This document shows, in pieces, positions 18,014-27,598 of a stretch of DNA of 64,000 bases. A program made the translations under genes and the position numbers. This stretch comes from Labrys wisconsinensis (GTDB taxonomy: Bacteria; Pseudomonadota; Alphaproteobacteria; Rhizobiales; Labraceae), in assembly GCF_030814995.1 (NCBI RefSeq), contig NZ_JAUSVX010000018.1, positions 119,042 to 183,041 of the forward strand. Reading direction: 5' to 3'. Numbering within the stretch: the stretch's first letter is position 1; each line of letters starts with the position of its first letter. Below the pieces are notes generated by a model that worked only from the letters and a program-made list of their open reading frames with translations, was not told the origin of the DNA and searched no databases.

Positions 18014-18432
18014 GATGTTCTCACCAGATCGGTTACGAACGGGCAATGGCGGGCCGCCGCTTAATATCCTATGAATACTTTTCGACATGACCTGAATTTG
18101 ACATTGCTTCAATGCCAAGAAAGCCGCGTCATAATCCTGTTATATTCAAATATTCGCCAAAACTATTGAAGAACACAACGTGCTCATCTCACGATGCTCG
18201 CACCGGCACAAGGATGATCTTCCCACCGGCCAAGAATGCCGTCCGCAGCGGACCCGTGGCCGGCCGTGAAGACCTGTCGATCGACAGCGCGGCAGCGCCG
18301 GCCATCTCGGACGAGCCGGTCCGCGACGCTTCGGCAGGCGGCCCGCGGAGCGGACCGGGCAGCCTCCCGCGACCTCCGCCATGAGAGGGGGCCCAGACAC
18401 ATCGATATGGGCAGGTCGGGAGAGGACCCGCT
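18014..18432. other. Intergenic region with an A+T-rich promoter-like segment
   Basis: About 420 bp between the chemoreceptor start and the end of hisC. The segment 18060-18180 is markedly A+T-rich for this genome and is the likely promoter region of the receptor. An inverted repeat (CCGGCCA 18226-18232, TGGCCGG 18257-18263) may end the hisC transcript. I found no gene here. Confidence 0.5.
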
Positions 18433-19527
18433 CTACCGCATGAAATCCGCCAGGGCCTCGACCACGAGGCGGTTGGCCTCCTCCGGCCCGACGGTCAGGC
18501 GCAGGTGGCCGGGCAGGCCGTAGCCGTCGATGCGGCGCAGGATCAGGCCGCGGGCAGAGAGGAAGGCGTCGGCCTCCTTCGCCGTCCGTCCGGGCGTGGC
18601 GGGAAAGCCGATCATCAGGAAATTGCCGACCGAGGGCGTCACGGTCAGGCCGAGCCGTTCGATCTCCGCGGCGAGCCAGGGCAGCCAGCGCTCGTTATGG
18701 GCAACGGCGGCCTCGACATGGGCGCCGTCGGCGATGGCGGCGGCGCCGGCCGCCGCGGCCGGGCCGTTGACGTTGAAGGGGCCGCGGATGCGGTTGACGG
18801 CATCGGCCACGCCGGCCGGCGCCACCATCCAGCCCAGGCGCAGATTGGCGAGGCCGTGGATCTTCGAGAAGGTGCGCGTCATCACCACGTTCTCGGCGGT
18901 GGCCACCAGCTCCAGCCCGGAGGCATAATCGTTGCGCCGGACATATTCGGCATAGGCGGCGTCCAGCACCAGGAGGATGTCCGGCCGCAGCCCGGCATGC
19001 AGGCGCTTGACCTCGTCGAAGGGCAGGTAGGTGCCGGTCGGGTTGTTGGGGTTGGCGAGGAAGACGACCTTGGTGCGCGCCGTCACGCGAGCGAGCAGCG
19101 CGTCGACGTCGGTGGTGAAATTCTTCTCCGGCGCCACGACGGGCGTCGCCCCGGCGGCCATGGTGGCGATCTTGTAGACGAGGAAGCCGTGCTCGCTGTA
19201 GAGCCCCTCGTCGCCCGCGCCGAGAAAGGCGTTGGCGAGGAGGGCGAGCAGCTCGTCGGAGCCGGCGCCGCAGACGATGCGCTCGGCATCGAGGCCGTAG
19301 CGCGCGGCGATGGCGGCGCGCAGCGCCGTGGTCGAGCCGTCGGGATAGAGGTCGAGCGCTTCGCCCGCCGCCGCAAAGGCGGCCCGAGCCCTGGGGCTGG
19401 CGCCGAGCGGCGATTCGTTGGACGACAGCTTCCAGACCTTGGTGAGCCCCGGCGCGCCCGACTTGCCGGGAACATAGGCGGCGATGTCCATCACGCCGGG
19501 GCGGGGAACGGGACGAAGCGCGGTCAT
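18433..19527 (-). CDS. hisC: Histidinol-phosphate aminotransferase
   Basis: A 364-residue class I/II PLP aminotransferase. [33 protein letters not shown] and DAAYAEY are the family hallmarks. The PLP lysine is in [15 protein letters not shown] (K222), and the phosphate-binding Arg is the LRLGW one. In Alphaproteobacteria this gene commonly stands between chorismate mutase and cyclohexadienyl dehydrogenase and can serve both histidinol-phosphate and aromatic amino acid transamination. It starts 8 bp after the chorismate mutase stop, so the two are co-transcribed. Confidence 0.93.
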   Translation of the reverse strand: MTALRPVPRPGVMDIAAYVPGKSGAPGLTKVWKLSSNESPLGASPRARAAFAAAGEALDLYPDGSTTALRAAIAARYGLDAERIVCGAGSDELLALLANAFLGAGDEGLYSEHGFLVYKIATMAAGATPVVAPEKNFTTDVDALLARVTARTKVVFLANPNNPTGTYLPFDEVKRLHAGLRPDILLVLDAAYAEYVRRNDYASGLELVATAENVVMTRTFSKIHGLANLRLGWMVAPAGVADAVNRIRGPFNVNGPAAAAGAAAIADGAHVEAAVAHNERWLPWLAAEIERLGLTVTPSVGNFLMIGFPATPGRTAKEADAFLSARGLILRRIDGYGLPGHLRLTVGPEEANRLVVEALADFMR

Positions 19528-19535
19528 GACGGGAC

Positions 19536-20321
19536 TCACACGGGGTGGGGAACGGCGGCGGCGTGGGAGCCGACCGGATGGATCGCGGTGGCGGCGGGCA
19601 GGGCGTCCGCCAGCGCCGAAACCGGCTGCGCGCCCGGCAGCGAGATCAGGAGCGCGGCGCCGGCGCGCGCCGTCACCTCGAAGCCGGCGGGGGCCGGCGC
19701 GGCCGCCTCGGGCAGCACCACCGAATAGAGACGGATATCGCTGCCGGCGGAGGCCTCGTCCACCGGCTTGGACAGGACGTAGCAGGGCATGGCGGCGGGG
19801 TGGTCGGCCCGCTCGACGAAAGGCAGCCGCGCGATCACCTTGGGCGCCCCGGCCGGCTCCAGCGCCCGCCACCACGCGCCGGCGGCGGCGACGGGCACCA
19901 GGCCGAGGTCGCCGCGCGAGGCCGCCACGGCATGGATCACGTCCGATGCGTCGTCATGGGTCTCGTAGGGCACGACGAAGCCGAAATGGAAGCGCGCGAC
20001 ATCGCGCATGGCCGCGCCGCCGAGCGAGACGTCGCCGTGCACGGCATAGGGTGCCTGCACATGGGTGAAGGTGGCGATGATGACGCGCCAGATCGATTCG
20101 ACGATGTCGACGGGCAGGATGCCGCGGTGGCGGCCGACGATCTCGCGCATCATCGCCGCTTCGCGCCCGGGCCGGAAGGCCGAGCCGGTCTCCTGCGAGC
20201 GCTTGACGGCGATGAGCTGGCTGATGATCTCGCCGCGCTCCATCAGGAGCCCGTGCATCGCCGCATCGATGCGGTCGATCTCGCGGCGCAGGTCGGCAAG
20301 GCTGACAGGGGTTTCGGTCAT
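19536..20321 (-). CDS. Chorismate mutase (AroQ-type) with a C-terminal extension
   Basis: A 261-residue protein. Residues 1-90 form an AroQ-type chorismate mutase ([46 protein letters not shown]), converting chorismate to prephenate. The rest, about 170 residues, has the look of a periplasmic-binding/prephenate-dehydratase-like fold ([34 protein letters not shown]) but lacks a clear dehydratase TRF motif, so dehydratase activity is doubtful. It heads the chorismate mutase-hisC pair. ATG 20321 begins the homologous sequence. Confidence 0.85.
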   Translation of the reverse strand: MTETPVSLADLRREIDRIDAAMHGLLMERGEIISQLIAVKRSQETGSAFRPGREAAMMREIVGRHRGILPVDIVESIWRVIIATFTHVQAPYAVHGDVSLGGAAMRDVARFHFGFVVPYETHDDASDVIHAVAASRGDLGLVPVAAAGAWWRALEPAGAPKVIARLPFVERADHPAAMPCYVLSKPVDEASAGSDIRLYSVVLPEAAAPAPAGFEVTARAGAALLISLPGAQPVSALADALPAATAIHPVGSHAAAVPHPV

Positions 20322-20382
20322 GGGCGGGCCATCGGTGCGGCCGCCTGTCATACGGGCGGGGCGCCGGGAAGGCAAATGCAGT

Positions 20383-20805
20383 TCAGCCGACGACGACCAG
20401 GGCGGCGGTCTCGTCCGCCTCGACCGTGAGCCGGACTGCCGCGACGACACGCGGCCAATCCGGCTCCGCCACCACGACGACCGGGCAGGCGATGCCGTAG
20501 AGCTCCGCCGCCACCATGGCGCCGACCGCCAGGATCGGGTCGCGCTCGCGCAGCACCAGGGCGGCCGGGCCGGTGCCGGCGCGGATCGCCTCGGCCAGCA
20601 CCGAGGAGCCGGAGGAGGAGCCGCGGCCGGCGGCCATGACCAGCACCGCCCCGGCGCAGGCCCGGCCGTGGTCGGGATGCCAGCGGTCGATGATGCGGCC
20701 GGTGCCCGCGTCGTAGCCGCCCCAGAAGCTGAGCGGCTCGGCCAGCGCCACCACCGCGCCGGCAGCGCGGCCCGGCACCAGCGGGACGGCGGCGATGCGA
20801 CTCAT
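20383..20805 (-). CDS. Aconitase X small (swivel) subunit, DUF126
   Basis: A 140-residue swivelling domain protein. [28 protein letters not shown] carries the Ser-rich substrate loop of the aconitase-X small subunit, and [22 protein letters not shown] completes the fold. Its start overlaps the end of the large-subunit gene by 4 bp (ATGA), which implies translational coupling. Together they form a type II aconitase X. In bacteria the characterised activity is cis-3-hydroxy-L-proline dehydratase; in archaea it is mevalonate 5-phosphate dehydratase. Substrate here is inferred. Confidence 0.88.
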   Translation of the reverse strand: MSRIAAVPLVPGRAAGAVVALAEPLSFWGGYDAGTGRIIDRWHPDHGRACAGAVLVMAAGRGSSSGSSVLAEAIRAGTGPAALVLRERDPILAVGAMVAAELYGIACPVVVVAEPDWPRVVAAVRLTVEADETAALVVVG

Positions 20806-22046
20806 GCCCGCACCAGGCGCCCGGCCCGGGCCGAGGCGACGCAGTCGGCGAGCGAGCCGAAGGCGACCTCGACGCCGAGATTGCCCGGGGCGTAATAGGC
20901 CCATTTGCCGGAGTTGGTCATGATCGCCCCGCCGAGGTCGCGGATGATGCTGGTGACATAGGTGCAGGTGTCGACCACCAGCGTCACGCCCGCCGCCGCG
21001 AGCCGCGGCTCCCAGCCGCGGGCGGCGAGCTCGGCCAGCACGTGCCGGCTGGTGTTGACGTAGAGGTCGATGCGCGGGCGCGGCCCGTCGAGGAGGCCCA
21101 GCAGCGCCGCGAACTCGGCGAGGGAGAAATGCGGCGTGCCGAGCGCCACGGCGGAGAGCCGCGTCCCTTCCGGCACGGTGGAGAGCTCGCGCACGACGCG
21201 CCGCAGGTCGTCCGGCCGCAGCGTTACCACCCGCTCCGGCGGCGCGCCCTGCAGGGCGGCATCGAGGGTCGGGGCTTCCGGCGTCAGGCCGACGGCATGG
21301 AACATCGCCACCGCCCCGGCCGCGGCGGCGACGGCGCCGAGCGCCTTGAGGTCGTCCTCACCCGCCCCGGCCGGCAGGCCGGTGATGACCGGGACCAGGC
21401 CGCCGCAGGCCCGGCCGGCGGCATGCCCGGCGGCGATGCAGGCGAGCGCGGCCCCGTCCCATTCCGGCGGCAGGCCCTCCAGGGCGACATGGACGCGGGC
21501 GCGGCGGTTCTCGGTGCGGTGCAGGCCCCAGTCCGGCACACGGCCGGCGAGGGCGCAGGCGAGGTCGATGAAATCGCCGTAGCGGTTGGTGCGGGCGCCG
21601 AGCACCGAATTGGCGAAGACGATGGCGTTGGACTCGGCCCAGGCCAGCTGCTCGCCGAAGGCGGGCCGGAACAGGGTCTGGTAGGGGGCGCAGGTGAAGG
21701 TCGGCACGCAGCCGAGCGCCTCGTGCGCCCGCATCAGCCGCTCGCCGGCGGCGCGCAGCTCATCTTCGCCGCGGAAGAGCTCGGGATGGATCAGGTCCAC
21801 CGAGCCGACATTGAGGCTGGTCGGCACCGCGACGCGGCCGCCCATCGCCACCAGGCGCTCGACGAAGTCGAGGCTGACCGGGCCGTGATAGAGGCAGCCG
21901 TCGATATGGGCGCGGGCACAGGGGATGAGGCCGGGCGCCTCGACAGCCTGCGCGAAGCGGACCAGCAGGCGCATGGCAAAGGCCGCCGCCGGACCGGCCT
22001 CGCCGGCGAGAAGGGCCTGGTCCGACGGGGAGAGGGCAAGCGCCAT
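20802..22046 (-). CDS. Aconitase X large (catalytic) subunit
   Basis: A 414-residue catalytic subunit (formerly DUF521). [61 protein letters not shown] and [10 protein letters not shown] carry the cysteines and substrate residues of the aconitase-X iron-sulfur site. ATG 22046 is preceded by GGGAGAGGGAGG, so the longer upstream frame is not used. With the overlapping small subunit it probably dehydrates cis-3-hydroxy-L-proline. No proline racemase, imino acid reductase or transporter gene is adjacent, so the pathway cannot be completed from the window. Confidence 0.9.
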   Translation of the reverse strand: MALALSPSDQALLAGEAGPAAAFAMRLLVRFAQAVEAPGLIPCARAHIDGCLYHGPVSLDFVERLVAMGGRVAVPTSLNVGSVDLIHPELFRGEDELRAAGERLMRAHEALGCVPTFTCAPYQTLFRPAFGEQLAWAESNAIVFANSVLGARTNRYGDFIDLACALAGRVPDWGLHRTENRRARVHVALEGLPPEWDGAALACIAAGHAAGRACGGLVPVITGLPAGAGEDDLKALGAVAAAAGAVAMFHAVGLTPEAPTLDAALQGAPPERVVTLRPDDLRRVVRELSTVPEGTRLSAVALGTPHFSLAEFAALLGLLDGPRPRIDLYVNTSRHVLAELAARGWEPRLAAAGVTLVVDTCTYVTSIIRDLGGAIMTNSGKWAYYAPGNLGVEVAFGSLADCVASARAGRLVRA

Positions 22047-22147
22047 GCCCTCCCTCTCCCACGCGCGGGCGGGCCTGTCGAGGCCAAAGGCGGCGCGCTT
22101 GAACGCCGGGGCCGGAGGGCGTGTGGACTGGCGCGGACCGCCGTGGC

Positions 22148-23080
22148 TCACGCGCCGCAGTCGGCCCCACTCTCGGGCTCGGGGATCAGGTCGGGGATCG
22201 CCTGCAGAGGCACCTGCACGGTCTGTTGCCAGGCGCTTTGCGCCGAGTATTGCGCGCCCATCACCTCTTTCGGGTCCACGTCACGCCATTCCGTCCTGCG
22301 CAGGATTTTGAAGTAGAGCGCGGTGCGGATGTAGGAGTCCGGGAACCAGAAGCAATTGAAGGCGAGCGCTTCGCGGTAGAGCTCCGCCTCGTCGAGGCCC
22401 TGGGCGGCGCCCAGTTGCAGGACGGCCAGCAGCGCCGAGCCGTGATTGCAATCCTGGAAGAAGGTCGAATTGTCGCAGCAGGGCCGGAAGGTCGACTGCG
22501 CCACGCCGATGGCGAGAGCCTCCTGATCCGACGTCATGTCGACGATCGGAACGCTGTTGAAGTAGCTGCTGCCTTCGTCGCGGTCGCCCAGCGTCCACCC
22601 GGCGGTGGATGCGTAGCCCGACAGCGATCCGCCGAACAGGGGACTCGCATTATTGCCCGTCATCCGGTTCGCCAGGCCGATCGGCCAGAGCAGGTCGACA
22701 TAGCTGCTCGCGTTCTCCCGGGTCAGCCGGATCGGGGCATCCGCAGGATCGCTCAGGACGTGCGAGAGCTCGTCGGGCATCTTCTCCGTGCGGAGCCTGA
22801 GCGCGAAGACCTTGCCCCGATCGATGATGCCGTGCCGGACCAGGCGGACGATGCTGTCCCCGAGAGCGACACGGCTTTGATGCCCCGCCGAGGGAATGAC
22901 CGCGGCGCTGGCCGCTTCGTAGAGCGGATAGGCCTTGCCCGGCGAAGAACCGGGCGCGGGAGGAAGATCGAATGAAGATCCGGCAACGGCCCGGTCGATC
23001 CACGGCAGCGCTGCGACAGCCGCCGCAAGTCCGATGAAACCCCGCCGCGTCCGGCGCTGGGGGCTCGAAGAGATGTCCAT
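22148..23080 (-). CDS. Tat-exported Cys-rich protein of unknown function in a copper locus
   Basis: A 310-residue protein with a twin-arginine signal ([18 protein letters not shown]12-R13), so it is exported folded. The mature part is mainly helical and contains [21 protein letters not shown] (C201, C202, C211, H213), a plausible metal-binding cluster. I do not recognise a named family. ATG 23080 follows AGGGAGGAT. It sits 33 bp after the DUF411 gene and a multicopper oxidase on the same strand, which suggests a periplasmic copper or oxidative role by association only. Confidence 0.78.
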   Translation of the reverse strand: MDISSSPQRRTRRGFIGLAAAVAALPWIDRAVAGSSFDLPPAPGSSPGKAYPLYEAASAAVIPSAGHQSRVALGDSIVRLVRHGIIDRGKVFALRLRTEKMPDELSHVLSDPADAPIRLTRENASSYVDLLWPIGLANRMTGNNASPLFGGSLSGYASTAGWTLGDRDEGSSYFNSVPIVDMTSDQEALAIGVAQSTFRPCCDNSTFFQDCNHGSALLAVLQLGAAQGLDEAELYREALAFNCFWFPDSYIRTALYFKILRRTEWRDVDPKEVMGAQYSAQSAWQQTVQVPLQAIPDLIPEPESGADCGA

Positions 23081-23113
23081 CGTCCTATCCTCCCTCACCT
23101 GCCGAATGGGCGG

Positions 23114-23557
23114 CTAGACGGTCGCGTAGACGGACGGCGCTTTGCCGTCCTTCGTGACCGCGTAGATGACGAATTTTTCGGTCTTGTCGCCGACCATGCC
23201 CGGCGAGCCGGCCGGCATGCCCGGCAAGGTGATGCCGGCGATGGCCGGCTTCTCGGCGAGGAGCTTCCTGACCACGTCGATCGGGACATGTCCGTCGATG
23301 ACATAGCGGCCGATGAACGTCGTATGGCAGCCCTCGAGATCTTCCGGCACTCCGGCCTTGCGGCTGATCTCGGCGAGATCGTTGGTCGGCTTCACCTCGA
23401 CCGCGAAGCCGTTCCGGCGCAGGTAGTCCGCATAGCCCTCGCAGCAGCTGCATTGCGGATTCTTGTAGAGCGTGGCGCGAGGGGCCGCGTCCGCGACGGC
23501 CGGTACCGGCAGGAGCATGACGGCAGCGCCGCCGAGAAGAAAATGACGTCTGTGCAT
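23114..23557 (-). CDS. DUF411 periplasmic metal-binding protein
   Basis: A 147-residue exported protein. The N-terminal signal runs to about residue 25. The mature part has YKNPQCSCCEGYADYLRRNGF (C36, C38, C39), VPEDLEGCHTTFIGRYVIDGHVP (C77-H78) and ITLPGMPAGSPGM, the complete DUF411 pattern. Family members are associated with copper tolerance and probably bind Cu(I) in the periplasm. It lies between the multicopper oxidase (upstream) and the Tat-exported Cys-rich gene (downstream) in one operon. Confidence 0.9.
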   Translation of the reverse strand: MHRRHFLLGGAAVMLLPVPAVADAAPRATLYKNPQCSCCEGYADYLRRNGFAVEVKPTNDLAEISRKAGVPEDLEGCHTTFIGRYVIDGHVPIDVVRKLLAEKPAIAGITLPGMPAGSPGMVGDKTEKFVIYAVTKDGKAPSVYATV

Positions 23558-23584
23558 AGGGGTCTCCTTTGGTGAGGGTTCGAT

Positions 23585-25000
23585 TCAGGCCACGCGCAGG
23601 ACCGTCATCAGGCCCGCCATCTGGTGGTCCATGACGTGGCAGTGCAGCATCCAGTCGCCGGGGTTGTCGGCGAGGAAGGCGAGCTCGACCGCGTCCTTCG
23701 GCGCCATCAGCACCGTGTCCTGCCACTGGCGGTGTGGTACCGGCGCGCCGTTGCGGGTCAGCAGGAGGAAGCTGTGCCCGTGAAAATGCATCGGGTGCCA
23801 CCAGGCGGTCTCGTTGCGCAGCACGAGGACGATGCTGCGTCCGCGCTGGAAGGTGAGGGCTGGCGTCATGCCGGCATGGCCATCGCCGGTCATCGACATG
23901 CCGTTGATGGTCCAGACGGCACCCCCCATCATCCCGCCCATCCCGCCCATCCCGCCACCGCCCATCATGCCGCCCTGGAGCGTCAGGTCGTGGCGTTCGG
24001 CCCGGGCGAGGTCCGGCTCGGGCAAGGGGTTGCGCGGCAGGGTGAGGGGCGCATCGAAAGGATGCGCGCGAAGGGGCGGCCCCGGGGCATAGGCGAGCTG
24101 CGTCACGCCATAGGCGAGGCCGTCATAGAAATCGTCGATCACATGGTAGGAGCGCTCCGGCTCGCCCTGCATGTCGAGAACGACGTCAACCCGCATGGCG
24201 GGGCCGAGCAGGATGCGGCCGCCTTCCGGCTCATGCGGATCGCAAGGCTGGCCGTCGATCGCGACGATCACCGGCCGATGTCGCTCGAAGCGCAGCGCCA
24301 TGATCCGAGCGAGCGACGCGTTGACCAGGCGCAGGCGGACCCGCTCGCCGGCCCGCACCGGCTCCCCTGCCGAGACGCTGCCGTTGAGGGTGACGGTCTT
24401 GCCGACGCGGCCGGACATCGCCGCTTCCATCCGATTGCCGAAGCCGGACGCGATCTCGCCCTCCGCGGTCAGCCGCCAATCGGCGAAGAGCCAGAGGAGG
24501 TCGCGATCGACCCGGATGGGTTCGCGCTCCTCGACGACGACGGCTCCGGCGAGGCCGCGGCCGAGCTGTTCGAGGCCGTTGGCATGCGGATGGTACCAGA
24601 AGGTCCCTGCATCGGGCGGCGTGAACTCGTAGAGGAAGCTCTCGCCGGGCCTGATCGGCGGCTGGGTCAGGCCCGGCACGCCGTCCATGGCGTTCGGCAC
24701 CCGGATCCCGTGCCAATGAACGGTGGTGTCCTGTTCCAGCCGGTTGTCGACGAGGATGCGGATCGGTTCCCCCTGGCGCAGGCGCAGAAGAGGGCCGGGC
24801 ACGCGGCCGTCATAGGCCCAGACATCGGCCCGCGGGCGGTCCGCTCCGGCGAGCCGGGCGCGGGCCGGCCGGGCGGCGATGTGAATGTCGTTCGCACCGG
24901 CTGCGCGGGGCGCCCGCGTGTCGAGGGATGCCAAAGCGAGGCCGGCGCTGCCGAGGAGCAGGCTCCGGCGCGTCAAGCGGCATGGGAATTCGCAGGTCAA
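23585..25000 (-). CDS. Multicopper oxidase with Tat signal
   Basis: A 471-residue three-cupredoxin oxidase exported by Tat (LTRRSLLLGSAGLALA). All four copper-site motifs are present: HWHG (first domain), WYHPHANG, HPMHFHGHSF and HCHVMDHQM, where C454 is the type 1 ligand linking to the two type 3 histidines. A Gly/Met-rich loop, about GGMMGGGGMGGMGGMM, precedes the last domain and is typical of cuprous oxidases that bind Cu(I). Likely function: oxidation of Cu(I) in the periplasm for copper tolerance. First gene of the three-gene copper operon. Confidence 0.92.
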   Translation of the reverse strand: MTCEFPCRLTRRSLLLGSAGLALASLDTRAPRAAGANDIHIAARPARARLAGADRPRADVWAYDGRVPGPLLRLRQGEPIRILVDNRLEQDTTVHWHGIRVPNAMDGVPGLTQPPIRPGESFLYEFTPPDAGTFWYHPHANGLEQLGRGLAGAVVVEEREPIRVDRDLLWLFADWRLTAEGEIASGFGNRMEAAMSGRVGKTVTLNGSVSAGEPVRAGERVRLRLVNASLARIMALRFERHRPVIVAIDGQPCDPHEPEGGRILLGPAMRVDVVLDMQGEPERSYHVIDDFYDGLAYGVTQLAYAPGPPLRAHPFDAPLTLPRNPLPEPDLARAERHDLTLQGGMMGGGGMGGMGGMMGGAVWTINGMSMTGDGHAGMTPALTFQRGRSIVLVLRNETAWWHPMHFHGHSFLLLTRNGAPVPHRQWQDTVLMAPKDAVELAFLADNPGDWMLHCHVMDHQMAGLMTVLRVA

Positions 25001-25112
25001 GATCCACCCTTCCGATCATCATGGATGACGCATGCGTCGGCCGGCCCAACGGGTCGAGGCGCTCGGACGCGTTCGATCGCCCGGCCCCGTCGCGGTCGCG
25101 ACGGCCGAGGCG

Positions 25113-25460
25113 TCAGCCGATGTCGGTGGTTCGTGGAGGGGCAGGGTCCGGAGGCGACGCCCGGCCGCGAAGGACCGGCGTGAAGACCGGATAGACCATC
25201 GTCGTGGGCACCGCCGTCACCGGCGCCGTCTCGGGAAGGAGCGCCCAGACCGGCGCCGCGCAAGCGGTGATGCAGATCGTCGCCTTGGTGCCGCCGTCAG
25301 GGCAATCGGCACAGCCGTGATGCCCGGATGCGCCCATATCGGAGGGCATGGCCATCTTCACGACCATGGCGCTCGCCTGGACGGCAGACAGGTCCATCCC
25401 CGTCGTCACGAAGACGGCGAGGACCAGGACGAAGACCTGTCGGAGCGACCAACGCTTCAT
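25113..25460 (-). CDS. Small exported Cys-containing protein beside the copper operon
   Basis: A 115-residue protein with an N-terminal signal peptide (KRWSLRQVFVLVLAVFVTTG), then SGHHGCADCPDGGTKATICITACAAP with four Cys and two His in about 25 residues and a Pro-rich C-terminus. Similar short HH-C-x2-C proteins occur beside copper genes in Rhizobiales, but no function is assigned. It is 112 bp upstream of the multicopper oxidase on the same strand and may be the first cistron of the cluster. The start codon is uncertain (ATG 25460 or 25472). Confidence 0.68.
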   Translation of the reverse strand: MKRWSLRQVFVLVLAVFVTTGMDLSAVQASAMVVKMAMPSDMGASGHHGCADCPDGGTKATICITACAAPVWALLPETAPVTAVPTTMVYPVFTPVLRGRASPPDPAPPRTTDIG

Positions 25461-25529
25461 GGCGGGGGCCACGATCGCGCCAAACTATGCCGAAAACAAG
25501 CCGGGGTGGCGGCCTGCGGCAGTGTGTCT

Positions 25530-25703
25530 TCAGAACAGGGCCTGGCCCGCCATCAAGCCGAGGATGAGGAAGATCACGAAGACGGCGAGGAAGAGGAAGA
25601 ACAGGATCTTGGCGATCTGCGCCGCGCCGGCGGAAATGCCGGAGAAGCCGAGCGCGCCGGCGACCAGCGAGATCACGAAGAAGATGAGGGCCCATTTGAG
25701 CAT
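25530..25703 (-). CDS. DUF1328 (UPF0391) small membrane protein
   Basis: A 57-residue, two-pass membrane peptide. [38 protein letters not shown] is the complete DUF1328 (YtjA-like) signature. Function is unknown, although related genes are often induced by stress. ATG 25703 is preceded by GGAG about ten bases upstream. Stand-alone gene. Confidence 0.92.
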   Translation of the reverse strand: MLKWALIFFVISLVAGALGFSGISAGAAQIAKILFFLFLAVFVIFLILGLMAGQALF

Positions 25704-25779
25704 CGTGCGACTCCGCTCCACCGCGAACGCAAAGCGGTGTCGGCAGCTCAACTCGCACGGGCCTTCGTTGTTCCCCGAT

Positions 25780-26532
25780 CTATTGGACGAGTTGCTGGAC
25801 CAGCGCGCCGATCATGCGCGGCAGATCGTAGGGGAAGCGGGCGGTGATCAGATTGCGGTCGACGACGACGGGCTCGTCGAGCACGGTGGCCCCGGCATTC
25901 TCCAGGTCGATCTGGATGTTCCACACCGCCGTCGCCTTGCGGCCCTTCAGCATGCGGGCGCTGACCAGCACCCAGGGGCCGTGGCAGATGGCGCAGACCG
26001 GCTTGCCGGCGGCATCCAGCGCCCGCACGAAGGCCTGGGCGTTGGCGTCCATGCGCAGGAAGTCCGGGTTCCAGCAGCCGCCGGGCAGGATCACGGCGTC
26101 GTAGTCGGCGGGCTCGGCCGTCTCCAGGTGCCGGTCGATCGCCAGCCAGCCGGCGTTCTCCAGCAGACGCACGCACAGGACGTGGGTCAGCGCCTGCTCC
26201 GGCATGCGCACGCCGTAGGAGGGCGGCATCGGCCCGGCCTTCGGCGCGACGACGTGCACCGAGGCGCCGTGCTCGGTCAGCCAGCGCTGGGCGCCGAGGA
26301 TCTCGACCTCCTCGACCCCGTTGGTGCACAGGATGGCGATGCGCCGGCCCTTCAGCAGATCGGGATCGGACGGCGGGTCGAACAGGAAATGGTTGAGCTC
26401 GCGGTTGAGCTCGCCCTCGGCGGTGGCGAGGCCGACGGTGGAGAGCGTCGGCACCGCCGCCGGGCTCTCGAACTCGGCGGCGCGGCGGGCGCCGGCATCG
26501 GCAGCCGGCAGGCTGCGGGTGGTGACGTTCAT
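25780..26532 (-). CDS. DJ-1/PfpI family protein
   Basis: A 250-residue protein with the DJ-1/PfpI fold. [35 protein letters not shown] opens the domain at about residue 65. The nucleophile elbow is [16 protein letters not shown] (Cys-His), and [16 protein letters not shown] lies before it. An N-terminal extension of some 60 residues, ending [14 protein letters not shown], resembles a catalase-associated arm. The family includes chaperones, deglycases and proteases, so the activity is open. SD AGGGAGGAA precedes ATG 26532. Confidence 0.86.
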   Translation of the reverse strand: MNVTTRSLPAADAGARRAAEFESPAAVPTLSTVGLATAEGELNRELNHFLFDPPSDPDLLKGRRIAILCTNGVEEVEILGAQRWLTEHGASVHVVAPKAGPMPPSYGVRMPEQALTHVLCVRLLENAGWLAIDRHLETAEPADYDAVILPGGCWNPDFLRMDANAQAFVRALDAAGKPVCAICHGPWVLVSARMLKGRKATAVWNIQIDLENAGATVLDEPVVVDRNLITARFPYDLPRMIGALVQQLVQ

Positions 26533-26579
26533 GGCTTCCTCCCTGTGGTGGTCGTCTCGGCGGCCTGCGGCTGGTGCCG

Positions 26580-27425
26580 TCAGGATCCGGCCCAGTGGCG
26601 GCGGATGACGGCGATGCTTTCGGAAAACAGCGTGTCGAGGTCGGGAAAGAGGTCGCGCCACACCCGCGTCGCCGCGGCGAGGGCGGGCACCGATCGGCCG
26701 AAGGCCTCGACCGTGAGCCAGCCGTCATAGTGCTCGGCACGGACGGCCCGGATCGCCGCGGCGATCGGCGCGTGGCCGCGGCCGGGAATGCCGCGGTCGT
26801 TCTCGGAGATGTGGACGTGGTTCACCTCGCGCGCGTGGGTGCGATAGGCCTCGACCGGATCGCGCTCCTCGATATTGGCGTGGAAGGTGTCGAAGGTGCA
26901 GCCGAAATGGCGATGGCCGACGCGGTGGCTGAGATCGGCGGCCTGGGCCAGCGTGTTGAGCACATAGCATTCGAAGCGGTTGAGCGGCTCGAGCGACAGC
27001 ATCACGCCGGCGCCTTCGGCATGGACCGCGGCCTCGTGCATGGCGTCGGCGAGGCGCTCGATCTCCTCGACCGTCGGGCCGTCGCCGGTGAAGACGCCGA
27101 GCGGGGAATGGAACGGCCCCATCATCAACGTCGCCCCGAGCGCATGGGCGCAGTCGATCGACCAGTGCAGCCGGTCGCGCGCCCGGGCGCGGACGACACG
27201 CTCCCGGCTGATCGGATTGGCGTCCTCGGTGACGATGGCCGCGATGGTCGCCTCGAGGCCGATGGCGCGCAGCCGGCTGCCGAGGCTGCGGTAATGCGCG
27301 CCCGCGCCCTCGAACACCGGCACTTCCACGCCGTCATAGCCGAGCGCCTTCAGCCGCTCGAGCACGGGCGCATGCTCGTCGGTGACATGCCCGGTCACAG
27401 CCAGCATGTTGAAGCCGATCTTCAC
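26580..27425 (-). CDS. Sugar phosphate isomerase/epimerase, ketose 3-epimerase type
   Basis: A 281-residue xylose-isomerase-like TIM barrel. The metal ligands of the D-tagatose 3-epimerase/D-psicose 3-epimerase group are all visible: LEPLNRFECYVLNT (first Glu), CTFDTFHANIEE (Asp and His), and TVEAFG (last Glu). HVHISENDRGIPGRGH is also typical. It would interconvert a ketose and its C3 epimer using a divalent metal; the sugar is unknown. It is not in an operon with a transporter here. The DJ-1-like gene follows 47 bp downstream on the same strand. Confidence 0.88.
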   Translation of the reverse strand: MKIGFNMLAVTGHVTDEHAPVLERLKALGYDGVEVPVFEGAGAHYRSLGSRLRAIGLEATIAAIVTEDANPISRERVVRARARDRLHWSIDCAHALGATLMMGPFHSPLGVFTGDGPTVEEIERLADAMHEAAVHAEGAGVMLSLEPLNRFECYVLNTLAQAADLSHRVGHRHFGCTFDTFHANIEERDPVEAYRTHAREVNHVHISENDRGIPGRGHAPIAAAIRAVRAEHYDGWLTVEAFGRSVPALAAATRVWRDLFPDLDTLFSESIAVIRRHWAGS

Positions 27426-27598
27426 GGCCGCCCCCTGGCAACGTCCTCCCTCGGCGACGCTCCTGCGTCGTCGTCGGCGCGGCGTTTTTGCGCCGTCGCC
27501 CGCGCGGCGATCTTACGGTCGTCGCCGTCGCGTGATGGAGACTAGCGCCGTTCCGGCCGGCTGTCAGCATCTGGTCCGACCAGATGCGTATGGCGCCG

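Noticed and set aside
15596..18064. Plus-strand 822-codon frame across tyrA and the chemoreceptor
   Set aside because: Antisense to two complete genes; long only because stop codons are rare at this GC.
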